Positions 1-8,917 of a DNA stretch of 64,000 nt are shown piece by piece; position 1 is the stretch's first letter; the number at the start of each line of letters is the position of its first letter. Under the pieces are notes generated by a model, which was given only the letters and a program-made list of their open reading frames with translations, made no database searches and was not told where the DNA came from. Source of the DNA: Microbacterium sp. MYb66 (GTDB taxonomy: Bacteria > Actinomycetota > Actinomycetes > Actinomycetales > Microbacteriaceae); contig NZ_PCOV01000008.1 in assembly GCF_002979435.1 (NCBI RefSeq), forward strand, positions 103,546-167,545, written 5' to 3'. A program made the translations under genes and the position numbers.

Positions 1-46
1 GGGAGGCAGCTGCGGATCAGTCACGACCCCCATCCTAGGATGACGC

Positions 47-1051
47 TCAGACGCGGCGGAGCAGCCCCACGCGGTCGTAGACGTTCGACAGAGTGGCGTC
101 GGCGACGGCGTCCGCGCGCCCGGCGTTCTCCGCCAGGATGCGGTCGAGCTCCGCAGGGTCGTCGAGCAGTTCGAGCGCACGTGCCCGCACCGGCCCGAAC
201 TCGTTCACCACGACCTCGGCGAGACCCTTCTTGAAGTCTCCGTAGCCGCGTCCTGCGTACTCATCCTCGATCGCCGCGACCTGGCGACCGCTGAGGGCGG
301 CGTAGATGGTGAGGAGGTTCGAGACCCCCGGCTTGTTCTCGCGGTCGAACCGCACGGAGCCCTCGTTGTCGGTCACCGCGCGCATGATCTTCTTCGCGGA
401 CTTCGCGGGGTCGTCGAGCATCCACAGCACGCCGGCATCGCTCTCGGCCGACTTCGACATCTTCGCGGTGGGGTTCTGCAGGTCGTAGATGCGGGCGGTC
501 TCCTTCTGGATGACCGGCATCGGTACCGTGAAGGTCTCCCCGAAGCGGGAGTTGAAGCGCTCGGCGAGATCACGGGTGAGCTCGACGTGCTGCTTCTGAT
601 CGTCGCCCACCGGCACCACGTCGGTCTGGTAGAGCAGGATGTCGGCGGCCATGAGCACCGGGTAGGTGAACAGTCCGACGCTGGTCGCGTCGGCCCCGTA
701 GCGCGTCGACTTGTCCTTGAACTGCGTCATCCGGCCGGCTTCGCCGAAACCGGTGATCGTGCTGAGAATCCACGCGAGCTCGGCGTGGGCGCGCACGTGG
801 GACTGCACGTACAGCGTCGACAGCGAGGGCTCTATGCCCGCGGCGATGTACTGCGCCGCGGTGCGCCGCGTCTTCTCGCGCAGTTCGGCGGGGTCCTGGG
901 CGACGGTGAGGGCGTGGAGGTCGACGACGGAGAAGTAGGCGTCGTAGGAGCTCTGCAGATCCCGCCACTGGAGCAGCGCGCCGATGTAGTTGCCGATCTG
1001 GAGGGAGTCGGCGGAGGGCTGCATTCCGGAGTAAAGGCGAGGTTTCGTCAC
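47..1051 (-). CDS. trpS: Tryptophan--tRNA ligase
   Basis: Charges tRNA-Trp with tryptophan in the cytosol. The protein is 334 residues, normal for bacterial TrpRS. The class I HIGH-like element reads QIGN at residues 18-21 and the KMSKS loop lies at 197-201. The open frame continues upstream, but the family N-terminus (TKPRLYSG) begins at a GTG whose first base is 1051; a TAGGAT hexamer seven bases before it supports a leaderless transcript starting there, so I reject the longer frame. It is divergent from the SRPBCC gene; the two start codons are 45 bases apart. Confidence 0.97.
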   Translation of the reverse strand: MTKPRLYSGMQPSADSLQIGNYIGALLQWRDLQSSYDAYFSVVDLHALTVAQDPAELREKTRRTAAQYIAAGIEPSLSTLYVQSHVRAHAELAWILSTITGFGEAGRMTQFKDKSTRYGADATSVGLFTYPVLMAADILLYQTDVVPVGDDQKQHVELTRDLAERFNSRFGETFTVPMPVIQKETARIYDLQNPTAKMSKSAESDAGVLWMLDDPAKSAKKIMRAVTDNEGSVRFDRENKPGVSNLLTIYAALSGRQVAAIEDEYAGRGYGDFKKGLAEVVVNEFGPVRARALELLDDPAELDRILAENAGRADAVADATLSNVYDRVGLLRRV

Positions 1052-1058
1052 GCTGTCA

Positions 1059-1064
1059 ATCCTA
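1059..1064 (-). promoter_or_regulatory. Putative -10 box of trpS (leaderless)
   Basis: TAGGAT on the minus strand, seven bases from the GTG start. No Shine-Dalgarno sequence is present between them. Confidence 0.5.
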
Positions 1065-1084
1065 TGGGGTGTGTGCGGGACCCC

Positions 1085-1090
1085 TACGAT
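1085..1090 (+). promoter_or_regulatory. Putative -10 box of the SRPBCC/DUF4166 operon
   Basis: TACGAT followed by exactly six bases (GGGCCC) and the ATG at 1097; no ribosome-binding site is visible. Confidence 0.5.
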
Positions 1091-1096
1091 GGGCCC

Positions 1097-1741
1097 ATGA
1101 CCTCTGCTCCTCCTCGCGCGCGGTCGCGCGCGGACGGAGCCCTCTACGTCGAGATCCTCATCCGGGCGCCCCTGGACGAGGTGTGGCGGCTGACGCAGGA
1201 TCCGGCCTCGCATGTGCGGTGGGACGCACGATTCAGCGACATCGTGCCGCAGCGCACCCGGGCGGATGGCGCGCGAGAGTTCCGGTACGAGCTCGATCTC
1301 GTCGTCCACACCATCCGGGGAACCGGTGTCTCCCTCGCCACGAAGCAGGCTCAGGCGGGGGAGCGGACTTCCGCGCTGCTCTTCGACACGGACGATGCGC
1401 TCTCACCGCTCGGCGCGGGCCGCGGGTACTGGCGCTACATCCCGACCGCGGAGGGCGTCCGGTTCCTCACCGGCTACGACTACGCCCCGGGATGGGGATG
1501 GCTCGGGCGGGTGGTCGACCCGTTGATCACCCGACGGTTCGTGTGGTGGCTCACCGCGCGCAGCTTCGACCGCCTGCGTCTGTGGGCGGAGGAAGGCATC
1601 ATGCCGGAGCACACCAGCGGATGGCGCTCCCTGCGTCGCGGCTTCCGTCCCAGGGCACGCAACTGCCTCTCCCGTCCGCCGGGGCGCACGGGACGGACGA
1701 TCATGGGAGACGCGCCGGGCACGCTCGAGGCGATCTCATGA
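1097..1741 (+). CDS. SRPBCC (polyketide cyclase/START-like) family protein
   Basis: A 214-residue soluble protein. The first 60 residues have the look of the SRPBCC ligand-binding fold (beta strand with ALYVEILI, then APLDEVWRLTQDP and a WD pair), and the middle carries the Trp/Tyr-rich strands typical of lipid or hydrophobe carriers. No enzyme motif is visible. Its stop overlaps the start of the DUF4166 gene by four bases (ATGA), so the three genes at 1097-3077 are almost certainly co-translated. The C-terminal 45 residues are rich in Arg and probably disordered. The ligand is unknown; a hydrophobic small molecule is an inference from the fold. Confidence 0.8.
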   Translation: MTSAPPRARSRADGALYVEILIRAPLDEVWRLTQDPASHVRWDARFSDIVPQRTRADGAREFRYELDLVVHTIRGTGVSLATKQAQAGERTSALLFDTDDALSPLGAGRGYWRYIPTAEGVRFLTGYDYAPGWGWLGRVVDPLITRRFVWWLTARSFDRLRLWAEEGIMPEHTSGWRSLRRGFRPRARNCLSRPPGRTGRTIMGDAPGTLEAIS

Positions 1742-2421
1742 CGATGACGAACGGGATCTTCGAGCGCGCGCTCGGAGAGGACTACGCGCGGCTCCACCCG
1801 CAGCTGCAGCGGCGCTTCGGGGTCGGCGTCGATGCCGGGTACGGCTGTATCGGACGAGGGGTGATGACGGAGGTGCGTCGGGGCCCGTGGTGGACGCTGC
1901 CCTTCCTCCTGGTCGGGACGTTCCGCAACATCCTCTTCCCGGAGCGGGGTCGCGATGTCCCGTTCCGGATCGACAACCATGCGTACATCGACGACTTCGG
2001 CCGCGAGACCGTCACTTTCGTCCGGACGATGGATGTGCGCCCCGGGCGTCGTCGACGCTTCGACGCGACGATGATCTACAGCGACGCCCGCCGCCGTGTC
2101 GTCGACTACCTGGGCACACACCAGCACCTGGCGGTCGACCTGGATCTCGCCGTGACCGACGACGGCGGTCTGCGTCTCACGTCGGGAGAGCAGCGGTTCT
2201 ACGAGGGGCCGCTCGCCTTCCGCTTCCCGATGCTGTTCTCCGGGCGCGCCCGGTTGGTCGAACGATACGACGATGAGCAGGAGCGCTTCCTGATCGATCT
2301 CGAGATCCACAACGACGTCTTCGGGTTCCTGTTCGGCTACCGTGGTGCCTTCACGTGCGAGTTCGTCGACGGGCCGGCGCCGACCACCGTCAAGCCGTAT
2401 CGTGAGGAGCCCCGCGAATGA
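1738..2421 (+). CDS. DUF4166 domain protein (first copy)
   Basis: A 227-residue protein of unknown function. Nearly the whole length matches what I know of DUF4166: an N-terminal LHPQLQRRFG, then GRGVMTEV, RGPWWTLPFL, the FPERGRDVPF block, an RRFDATM strand and the C-terminal FGYRGAF. In other bacteria the domain is found alone or fused to Rossmann epimerase-like proteins. The coupling to an SRPBCC gene before it and a second DUF4166-like gene after it suggests one joint function, perhaps on a lipid or another hydrophobic substrate, but nothing here proves that. Confidence 0.85.
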   Translation: MTMTNGIFERALGEDYARLHPQLQRRFGVGVDAGYGCIGRGVMTEVRRGPWWTLPFLLVGTFRNILFPERGRDVPFRIDNHAYIDDFGRETVTFVRTMDVRPGRRRRFDATMIYSDARRRVVDYLGTHQHLAVDLDLAVTDDGGLRLTSGEQRFYEGPLAFRFPMLFSGRARLVERYDDEQERFLIDLEIHNDVFGFLFGYRGAFTCEFVDGPAPTTVKPYREEPRE

Positions 2422-3077
2422 CCGCGCGCGGAGAGGTCTTCCTCGCCGCTCTGGGCGACGACGCGGAACGGCTGCACCCGGAGATCCTCCGGCAGATGCG
2501 CGTCGAGGCGGAGCGCGACAGCGCGGAGGGCGTGTTCACGGTCGCCGGGAGCCGCTTCGGACGCCTCGCGGGGCTCGCGTCGCCCGTCGTCGGCCCCGGC
2601 CTGCTCGTCACCCGGTTCGCGCGGCATGTGCCGTTCCGGATCGACACCGTGTCCGGACGGTCACGGTCAGGGCGGGCGACGCTCGCCACCGTTCGGGAGT
2701 TCCGCTTCCCGGGTGCGACCCAGCACGTCGAGGATCGTCTCTTCGCGACCGGGCACCCCGGCATCGTCCAGAACGCGCTGGGGGCCCGTGGTCGGGTGGA
2801 GATGCTCGAAGAATGCTCCGTGACGCCAGAGGGCGCGTTGCGTATGCGCACCCGCGCCGTCGCACTGCGGGTGGGCCGACGTCGGATCGCGCTCCGCGGC
2901 ATCCTGGGCGTCGCCGTCGAGCTCGTCGACGGCTGGGACGAGGCTCGTCGTCGGCGCACCATCGAGATGCGTGCGACGAGCCCGCTTGTCGGAACCGTGC
3001 TGGAGTATCGCGGGTGGTATCGCTACGCGGGGGAGCCCACGTCCGTCGCCGAGCGCGCTCTCGACTCCGATCAGTAG
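2418..3077 (+). CDS. DUF4166-like protein (second, divergent copy)
   Basis: A 219-residue protein that starts with an ATGA overlap with the preceding gene. It keeps the DUF4166 landmarks in weaker form: LHPEILRQM near residue 20, ARHVPFRID near residue 70 and VLEYRGWYRY near the C-terminus, but lacks the RGPWW block of its neighbour. It therefore looks like an old duplication that has diverged, possibly forming a heteromer with the first copy. It converges with xthA and the two reading frames overlap by seven bases. Function unknown. Confidence 0.8.
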   Translation: MTARGEVFLAALGDDAERLHPEILRQMRVEAERDSAEGVFTVAGSRFGRLAGLASPVVGPGLLVTRFARHVPFRIDTVSGRSRSGRATLATVREFRFPGATQHVEDRLFATGHPGIVQNALGARGRVEMLEECSVTPEGALRMRTRAVALRVGRRRIALRGILGVAVELVDGWDEARRRRTIEMRATSPLVGTVLEYRGWYRYAGEPTSVAERALDSDQ

Positions 3078-3910
3078 CGGTAGTCGACGACGACCGGAGC
3101 GTGATCGCTCCAGCGCTGGTCGTACGCCGCGGCCCTGGCCACGTGGTAGGTCTCGACCCGCTCGGCAAGTCCCGGCGTCGCGAGGTGGTAGTCGATGCGC
3201 CAGCCGGAGTCGTTGTCGAACGCCTGCCCGCGCATGGACCACCAGGTGTACGGGCCGTCGACCTCCCCGTGGAATCTCCGTCCCACGTCGACCCAGCCGA
3301 GGCCGGTGCCCAGAGTGCCGTCGACACCGGAGACCTCGGTTCCCGCCTCGCCGAGGAAGCGGTCGAAATACGCGCGCTCCCGGGGCAGGAAACCGGCCTT
3401 CTTGCGGTTGCCGCGCCAGTTCTTGATGTCGAGCTCGCGGTGCCCGACGTTGAGGTCGCCGGTCACGAGGGCGAGCGCGCCATCGGCGCCGAGCTCGCCG
3501 AGCCTGGTGCCGAACGCGTCGAGGAACTTCCACTTCTCGTCCTGCTTCGGAGTGTCGGCCTCGCCGGAGTGCACGTACGCGCTCACCACCGTCAAGGGGC
3601 GGTCGCCGAGGAGGTAGTCGGCCTCGATCCAGCGTCCCTTGGAGTCGAAGTCCTCAGGCCCGAACTCGGTGCGTGAGGCGAGTGCCGGTGTGCGGCTGGC
3701 GATGGCGACTCCGGCGCGTCCCTTGGCCGTGGCCTCATCGTGGACGAAGGACCATCCGGGCAGCGCGGCCTCGAGGTGCTCATCCTGCCCGCGAACCTCC
3801 TGCAGGGTGAGGATGTCGACGCCGGCCTCGTCGAGCCAGCCGCTCATCCCGTTGCGAGCCGCCGCTCGGATTCCGTTGACATTGACCGTGGCGATACGCA
3901 GATGAGGCAT
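3071..3910 (-). CDS. xthA: Exodeoxyribonuclease III / AP endonuclease
   Basis: A 279-residue ExoIII-type nuclease of base excision repair, cutting DNA 5' of abasic sites. The family order is visible: IATVNVNGIRA at the N-terminus (metal-site Asn), LQEVRG (metal Glu), the TGDLNVGH segment (catalytic Asp and Asn) and the C-terminal SDHAPVVVDY with the catalytic Asp-His pair. An upstream in-frame Met exists, but the family begins at MPHLRIATVNVNG; a TAGGCT hexamer seven bases before this ATG supports the choice. It lies behind the YihY-like gene in the same direction but seems to have its own promoter. Confidence 0.96.
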   Translation of the reverse strand: MPHLRIATVNVNGIRAAARNGMSGWLDEAGVDILTLQEVRGQDEHLEAALPGWSFVHDEATAKGRAGVAIASRTPALASRTEFGPEDFDSKGRWIEADYLLGDRPLTVVSAYVHSGEADTPKQDEKWKFLDAFGTRLGELGADGALALVTGDLNVGHRELDIKNWRGNRKKAGFLPRERAYFDRFLGEAGTEVSGVDGTLGTGLGWVDVGRRFHGEVDGPYTWWSMRGQAFDNDSGWRIDYHLATPGLAERVETYHVARAAAYDQRWSDHAPVVVDYRY

Positions 3911-3917
3911 GGGTACA

Positions 3918-3923
3918 AGCCTA
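3918..3923 (-). promoter_or_regulatory. Putative -10 box of xthA, overlapping the YihY stop
   Basis: TAGGCT on the minus strand, seven bases from the xthA ATG. Its first three bases are also the TAG stop codon of the upstream YihY-family gene. Confidence 0.45.
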
Positions 3924-5129
3924 ACGAGCGCCGCCGACATCCCGACCGGAGCGGTTCAGCTCGGACAGCAGCCGCTGTGCGAGAGGTGTGGTCGAATCGG
4001 CGGGCGGGGGAGGGGACGCCTCGAGATCATGGAGCTCCTCCTCCGCGTCGCGGACGGCCTTCGCCGCGACCCACGCCCGGTACCAGGGCGCGCTCGCGCG
4101 GGCAGCATGAGCCTCGCGCACACGGATGCGCGCCGCCGTCAGCAGCGCCTGGTACTCGGCCACACGACGCTCGGCCTCCGTCTGCTGGAGCAGCGGAAGA
4201 TCACGGTCCTGCGCGGCGACCGCGATCCACGACGAGGCCACCAGCATCACGACCCCGTTCACGCGGAACCACAGCAGGAGTCCGATGAAGATGGCGAACG
4301 TGGCGAGCAGAGGATTCGAGGGCGTGTAGCTCAACAGGAAGCCTGCTCCGTACTGGAGGATGGTCATCGCGCCGCCGCCGAGGAGGGCTCCCGGCCAGAT
4401 GGTGCGCCAGCGCAGTGACGTCCCGGTGAGGAAGCGGACCATCGCGGCCAGTGCGGCCGACATCAGGGCGAACGAGACCAGGACCGTCCCGATGCGGATG
4501 CTGATGTTGACTCCGTCGGAGCCGGAATCCCAGCCCAGCAGGCTGAGGAGCCAGCTCAGCACGGCGGCGCTGGCGGAGCTGAGGATCGAGCCGACGACGA
4601 GCGCGGCACCGAAGATCACAGCGGCCAGCAGGTCCCGGGCCTTCAGGATGACGTAGCTGCGGCGGTCGGGCGGGAGGCCGAAGATGTCTCTGGTCGCCCG
4701 GCGCGAGAAGGTGACCCAGCCGATCGCGGTCCAGATCACGGTGCCGAGCGCGATCAGACCTGTGACGCTCAGGACGCCGGTCGTGCTGGCGGCGATCTCC
4801 TTCACCTGGTCGGGCGTGACGACGCCGCCCTCGGGAAGGATCAGATTGGGGATGTAGCTGTTGATCATGGCGATCAGGCCGTCGACGGCCTCCTCGCTGC
4901 CACCGAGCCAGAGACCGGCGATGGCGAAGGCGAGGTAGATCGCCGCGAAGATCGCGAAGAGGGCCTGGTAGCTGACGCCCGCGGCGAGGAGGAACCCGTT
5001 GTGCTGCAGGAAGTGTCGCCAGACGCGGACGGGGAACAGGCCGAGCGTGCGCTGCGTCAGCGCTGTCGCACGCTCGACGGCCGCATCGAGACGACCGGGC
5101 TCGGCCGCGGAGCCATCGGGTTCAGACAC
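3921..5129 (-). CDS. YihY/BrkB-family inner membrane protein
   Basis: A 402-residue integral membrane protein of the YihY/virulence factor BrkB family. About six hydrophobic segments are seen between residues 40 and 300, with the family features HNGFLLAAGVSYQALFA near the first segment and the WPGALLGGGAMT region later on. The C-terminal 90 residues are charged, Ala/Glu/Arg-rich and probably a cytoplasmic coiled segment. The family was once annotated as RNase BN, which is wrong for E. coli; its true role remains unclear. The start is a GTG preceded at six bases by TAGGGT, so it is probably leaderless. Confidence 0.9.
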   Translation of the reverse strand: MSEPDGSAAEPGRLDAAVERATALTQRTLGLFPVRVWRHFLQHNGFLLAAGVSYQALFAIFAAIYLAFAIAGLWLGGSEEAVDGLIAMINSYIPNLILPEGGVVTPDQVKEIAASTTGVLSVTGLIALGTVIWTAIGWVTFSRRATRDIFGLPPDRRSYVILKARDLLAAVIFGAALVVGSILSSASAAVLSWLLSLLGWDSGSDGVNISIRIGTVLVSFALMSAALAAMVRFLTGTSLRWRTIWPGALLGGGAMTILQYGAGFLLSYTPSNPLLATFAIFIGLLLWFRVNGVVMLVASSWIAVAAQDRDLPLLQQTEAERRVAEYQALLTAARIRVREAHAARASAPWYRAWVAAKAVRDAEEELHDLEASPPPPADSTTPLAQRLLSELNRSGRDVGGAR

Positions 5130-5135
5130 GTCCCC

Positions 5136-5141
5136 ACCCTA
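5136..5141 (-). promoter_or_regulatory. Putative -10 box of the YihY-family gene
   Basis: TAGGGT on the minus strand, six bases before the GTG start at 5129. Confidence 0.45.
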
Positions 5142-5179
5142 TCCAAGCGGCGGGCGGGCGAGAGCGCGCGCAGAGACGA

Positions 5180-5212
5180 GAACAGGCGGCCCCGCAAGGG
5201 GACCGCCTGTTC
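5180..5212 (-). terminator. Hairpin terminator of the sdh operon
   Basis: Ten perfect base pairs (5180-5189 with 5203-5212) extended by a C4/G4 helix across a single bulged A, loop GCAA. It lies 25 bases after the sdhB stop. On the minus strand the hairpin is followed by a moderately T-rich stretch rather than a U-tract. Confidence 0.75.
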
Positions 5213-5236
5213 GGGAGCGCATTCGTGCTGCGGCCG

Positions 5237-6004
5237 TCAGGGACGACCGCGGAGCACGGCCTGCTTGACCTCGGCGATGGCCTTGGTGACCTCGATGCCA
5301 CGGGGGCAGGCCTCGGAGCAGTTGAAGGTCGTGCGGCAGCGCCACACGCCTTCCTTGTCGTTCAGGATGTCGAGGCGGACCGCCGCGTTGTCGTCGCGCG
5401 AGTCGAAGATGAAGCGGTGCGCGTTGACGATCGCGGCCGGGCCGAAGTACTGGCCGTCGGTCCAGAACACGGGGCACGACGAGGTGCAGGCGGCGCAGAG
5501 GATGCACTTGGTCGTGTCGTCGAAGATCTCGCGGTCCGCGATGGACTGCACGCGCTCCTTGCCCTTCTCCGGCACGGAGCTCGCGACGAGGAACGGCTGC
5601 ACCTCGCGGTACGACGCGAAGAACGGCTCCATGTCGACGACGAGGTCCTTCTCGAGGGGGAGGCCCTTGATCGCCTCGACGTAGATCGGCTTCGAGATGT
5701 CGAGGTCCTTGATCAGCGTCTTGCAGGCGAGGCGGTTGCGGCCGTTGATGCGCATGGCATCGGAGCCGCAGATGCCGTGAGCGCAGGAGCGGCGGAAGGT
5801 CAGCGAGCCGTCGACCTCCCACTTGATCTTGTGCAGGGCGTCGAGGACGCGGTCCGTGGAGTAGAGCTCCACGTCGTAGTCCACCCAGTGCGGCTCCGCG
5901 TCGACCTCGGGGTCGAACCGGCGGATGTTGAAGGTGACGATGAAGGACTGGATCCCGGTCTCTTCGGCGGTGTCGGCGGGAGCTTCAGCGATGGCGTTCG
6001 ACAT
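5237..6004 (-). CDS. sdhB: Succinate dehydrogenase iron-sulfur subunit
   Basis: The 255-residue electron-transfer subunit of complex II. Three cysteine clusters are intact: the [2Fe-2S] ferredoxin-type set (SCAHGICGSDAM followed by LAC), the CILCAACTSSCP set and the CSEACPRGIEV set, which together bind the 2Fe-2S, 4Fe-4S and 3Fe-4S centres. It is the last gene of sdhCDAB, beginning two bases after the sdhA stop, and is followed by a hairpin terminator. Confidence 0.98.
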   Translation of the reverse strand: MSNAIAEAPADTAEETGIQSFIVTFNIRRFDPEVDAEPHWVDYDVELYSTDRVLDALHKIKWEVDGSLTFRRSCAHGICGSDAMRINGRNRLACKTLIKDLDISKPIYVEAIKGLPLEKDLVVDMEPFFASYREVQPFLVASSVPEKGKERVQSIADREIFDDTTKCILCAACTSSCPVFWTDGQYFGPAAIVNAHRFIFDSRDDNAAVRLDILNDKEGVWRCRTTFNCSEACPRGIEVTKAIAEVKQAVLRGRP

Positions 6005-6006
6005 GC

Positions 6007-7833
6007 TCAGTACTTCCTCTCCATCGGCGGGTAGTTGAACTCACCCTGCTCGTTCTTCGTGAACACGACCGGCTTCCAGTCGAGCTTGATGTGATCGCTC
6101 GGTGTGGAGGAGTGCGGGTCGCCGGTCAGGTAGGCCATGGTGTGCTGCATGTACTTCTCGTCGTCGCGCTTCGGGAAGTCGTCGCGCATGTGGCCGCCCC
6201 GGCTCTCCTCGCGGTTCTGGGCGGCGTAGACGACGACCTCGGCGATGTCGAGCAGGAAGCCCAGTTCGACGGCCTCGAGCAGGTCGGTGTTGAACCGCTG
6301 CCCCTTGTCGTCGACGTGCACGTTCTTGTAGCGCTCGCGCAGTTCGGCGATCACGCCGAGCACGTGCTGGAGCGAGTCGTGCGTGCGGAACACCTGCGCA
6401 CCCTTGTCCATCTCGTCCTGCAGCGTCTTGCGCAGGACGGCGATGCGCTCGGTGCCCTGGTTGTTGCGCAGGTCCTCGAGCATGCCGGACACGAATGCCG
6501 CGGGGTTCTCGGGGAGCGGGACGAACTCGGCGGTCTTGACGTACTCCACCGCGTTGCGCCCTGCGCGCTTGCCGAAGACGTTGATGTCGAGCAGCGAGTT
6601 GGTGCCGAGACGGTTGGCGCCGTGCACCGAGACGCAGGCGCACTCACCCGCCGCATACAGGCCGGGGACGACGGTGGTGTTGTCTGCGAGGACCTCGCCG
6701 TCGTTGTTCGTGGGGATGCCGCCCATCGCGTAGTGCGCGGTCGGCATCACGGGCACGGGCTCGACGACGGGGTCGACGCCCAGGTACGTCCGGGCGAACT
6801 CCGTGATGTCGGGCAGCTTGGTCTCGAGCACCTCGGCGCCAAGGTGCGTGCAGTCCAGCAGCACGTAGTCCTTGTGAGGGCCTGCGCCGCGGCCGTCGAG
6901 GACTTCCTGCACCATGCAGCGCGCGACGATGTCACGGGGCGCGAGGTCCTTGATGGTGGGGGCGTAGCGCTCCATGAAGCGCTCGCCGGAAGCGTTGCGC
7001 AGGATCGCGCCCTCGCCTCGCGCGCCCTCGGTGAGGAGGATGCCCAGACCGGCGAGGCCGGTCGGGTGGAACTGGAAGAACTCCAGGTCCTCGAGGGGGA
7101 GGCCCTTGCGCCAGACGATGCCGACGCCGTCGCCGGTGAGGGTGTGCGCGTTCGAGGTCGTCTTGAAGATCTTGCCGAAGCCGCCGGTCGCGAAGATCAC
7201 GGCCTTCGCCTGGAAGACGTGCAGCTCACCGGTCGACAGGTCGTAGGAGACGACGCCGGCGACCTGGGTCTTGCCGTCGGCATCCTTCACCGTCAGCAGA
7301 TCCAGCACGTAGAACTCGTTGAAGAAGTTGATGCCGAGCTTGACGCAGTTCTGGAACAGCGTCTGCAGGATCATGTGACCGGTGCGGTCGGCGGCGTAGC
7401 ACGCGCGTCGGACCGGGGTCTTGCCGTGCTCGGCCGTGTGGCCGCCGAAGCGCCGCTGGTCGATCTTGCCCTCGGGGGTGCGGTTGAAGGGGAGGCCCAT
7501 GTTCTCGAGGTCGATGACCGCGTCGATGGCCTCCTTCGCGAGGATCTCGGCCGCGTCCTGGTCGACGAGGTAGTCGCCGCCCTTGACGGTGTCGAAGGTG
7601 TGCCACTCCCAGGAGTCCTCTTCGACGTTCGCGAGGGCTGCCGCCATGCCTCCCTGCGCCGCACCGGTGTGGGAACGAGTGGGATACAGCTTGGAGATCA
7701 CCGCGGTCTTCGCCCCGGGGCCCGCCTCGATGGCGGCGCGCATGCCGGCACCACCGGCTCCCACGATGACGATGTCGAACTGGTGGTAGTGCACGCCGTC
7801 ACGGATGACGGAATCCTGCGTCTCGGTAGTCAC
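6007..7833 (-). CDS. sdhA: Succinate dehydrogenase flavoprotein subunit
   Basis: The 608-residue catalytic subunit that oxidises succinate to fumarate. Visible elements are the FAD Rossmann motif [13 protein letters not shown] near residue 20, the SHTGAAQGG segment whose His carries covalent FAD, and the C-terminal region with RSRGG-like [10 protein letters not shown]. The much longer open frame is not used: homologues start at VTTETQDS, a GTG at 7833, 17 bases after the sdhD stop. An AGAAGG about 12 bases upstream is a weak ribosome-binding site. Confidence 0.97.
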   Translation of the reverse strand: MTTETQDSVIRDGVHYHQFDIVIVGAGGAGMRAAIEAGPGAKTAVISKLYPTRSHTGAAQGGMAAALANVEEDSWEWHTFDTVKGGDYLVDQDAAEILAKEAIDAVIDLENMGLPFNRTPEGKIDQRRFGGHTAEHGKTPVRRACYAADRTGHMILQTLFQNCVKLGINFFNEFYVLDLLTVKDADGKTQVAGVVSYDLSTGELHVFQAKAVIFATGGFGKIFKTTSNAHTLTGDGVGIVWRKGLPLEDLEFFQFHPTGLAGLGILLTEGARGEGAILRNASGERFMERYAPTIKDLAPRDIVARCMVQEVLDGRGAGPHKDYVLLDCTHLGAEVLETKLPDITEFARTYLGVDPVVEPVPVMPTAHYAMGGIPTNNDGEVLADNTTVVPGLYAAGECACVSVHGANRLGTNSLLDINVFGKRAGRNAVEYVKTAEFVPLPENPAAFVSGMLEDLRNNQGTERIAVLRKTLQDEMDKGAQVFRTHDSLQHVLGVIAELRERYKNVHVDDKGQRFNTDLLEAVELGFLLDIAEVVVYAAQNREESRGGHMRDDFPKRDDEKYMQHTMAYLTGDPHSSTPSDHIKLDWKPVVFTKNEQGEFNYPPMERKY

Positions 7834-7850
7834 TTCTCGTATGCCTTCTT

Positions 7851-8303
7851 CTAGTTCCCGACGATCGCGGCGCATTCGGACCAGAGGACGCTGTCCTCGG
7901 TCACACCCAGGCACGGGTCGAACGTGAAGACGACGAGCGTGCCGAGGATGATGAGCAGGCCGGCGGCCAGCCCGAGCGCCCAGACCAGCGCCTTGCGCGC
8001 CGTGCTGTTCGTCACGTAGTCGTTCACGATCGTGCGCATGCCGTTGGCGCCGTGGATGAGTGCGAGCCACAGCATCAAGACGTCCCACCACTGCCAGAAC
8101 GGCGTGGCGAACTTGCCGGCGATGAACGCGAAGTCCAGGGCGTGGATGCCTTCGCCGACCATGAGGTTCACGAAGAGGTGACCGAAGATCAGCACGACGA
8201 GCACGACGCCCGAGACGCGCATGAAGATCCAGCCCCACTTCTCGAGGTTCACACCCCGACGGCGGCGGACGGGGGCAGCGGAGGTGACGGCCTGTGCAGA
8301 CAT
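7851..8303 (-). CDS. sdhD: Succinate dehydrogenase membrane anchor subunit
   Basis: A 150-residue membrane anchor with three predicted transmembrane segments (about residues 27-50, 68-90 and 105-130). The [15 protein letters not shown] stretch at the end of the second segment is the family signature; its His is a likely heme b ligand. Its ATG overlaps the sdhC stop by one base (TGATG), implying translational coupling. The C-terminal 25 residues contain two Cys of unknown role. Confidence 0.93.
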   Translation of the reverse strand: MSAQAVTSAAPVRRRRGVNLEKWGWIFMRVSGVVLVVLIFGHLFVNLMVGEGIHALDFAFIAGKFATPFWQWWDVLMLWLALIHGANGMRTIVNDYVTNSTARKALVWALGLAAGLLIILGTLVVFTFDPCLGVTEDSVLWSECAAIVGN

Positions 8304-8737
8304 CAGTGTCCCCCTCCGAACCCGGCGAACGCGAGCATCAGGTGGCGGGGCACGAAGCCGGCCATGATGATTCCCCACACCAGCAGGACGCCCCAGAACA
8401 GCTGGCGCTGGTACTTGGCGCCCTTCGACCAGAAGTCGACGGCGATGATGCGCAGACCGTTCATCGCGTGGAAGACGATCCCGGCGACGAGGACGACCTC
8501 GCCGAGCGCCATGATCGGGTTCTTGTACGTGCCGATGACGGCGTTGTACGCCTCCGGCGACACCCTGATCAGTGCCGTGTCGAGCACGTGCACCAACAGG
8601 AAGAAGAAGATGGCGACTCCGGTGATGCGGTGAAGCACCCACGACCACATGCCTTCGCGACCCCGATAGAGGGTGCCGCGGGGGGTCTTGGACGTGGTTT
8701 CCGAAATCGACGGTGTCAAGCGGGCGCTTGTGGACAC
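8303..8737 (-). CDS. sdhC: Succinate dehydrogenase cytochrome b556 subunit
   Basis: First gene of the operon; a 144-residue anchor with three membrane segments. SdhC landmarks are RPxS-like [18 protein letters not shown] near residue 30 and the HAMNGLRII segment carrying a candidate heme-ligand His. The frame is open further upstream, but the GTG at 8737 is preceded by AGGGAGG at a good distance, so I place the start there rather than at the first Met. Confidence 0.93.
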   Translation of the reverse strand: MSTSARLTPSISETTSKTPRGTLYRGREGMWSWVLHRITGVAIFFFLLVHVLDTALIRVSPEAYNAVIGTYKNPIMALGEVVLVAGIVFHAMNGLRIIAVDFWSKGAKYQRQLFWGVLLVWGIIMAGFVPRHLMLAFAGFGGGH

Positions 8738-8781
8738 GGTCGTCCTCCCTGGATCGATGTGACTCGGTCGCGTGCTGCGCT

Positions 8782-8808
8782 TGTCCAAGTGTGAGCCTGT
8801 CGAAGTGT
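8782..8808. repeat. Direct repeat TGTCSAAGTGT in the sdhC leader
   Basis: TGTCCAAGTGT (8782-8792) and TGTCGAAGTGT (8798-8808) differ at one base and are 16 bases apart start to start. A third AAGTGT occurs at 8874-8879. They lie between the sdhC start and its likely -10 box, so they could be a regulator site in the leader. Confidence 0.35.
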
Positions 8809-8830
8809 CAGGCACGCCCGATCGCTGTCC

Positions 8831-8836
8831 ATCCTA
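8831..8836 (-). promoter_or_regulatory. Candidate -10 box of sdhCDAB
   Basis: TAGGAT on the minus strand, about 95 bases upstream of the sdhC GTG; this would give a leader of roughly 85 bases containing the AGGGAGG site. No convincing -35 box is seen. Confidence 0.3.
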
Positions 8837-8905
8837 TTCCTGTCAGATCACTGGGAGCGACGAAGGGGAGCCTAAGTGTCTCGATGTCGAGACTTTCGCT
8901 CCGAC

Positions 8906-8911
8906 TACCCT
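8906..8911 (+). promoter_or_regulatory. Putative -10 box of the mannose-1-P guanylyltransferase gene
   Basis: TACCCT followed by six bases and the GTG start at 8918. Confidence 0.45.
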
Positions 8912-8917
8912 GGCAGG

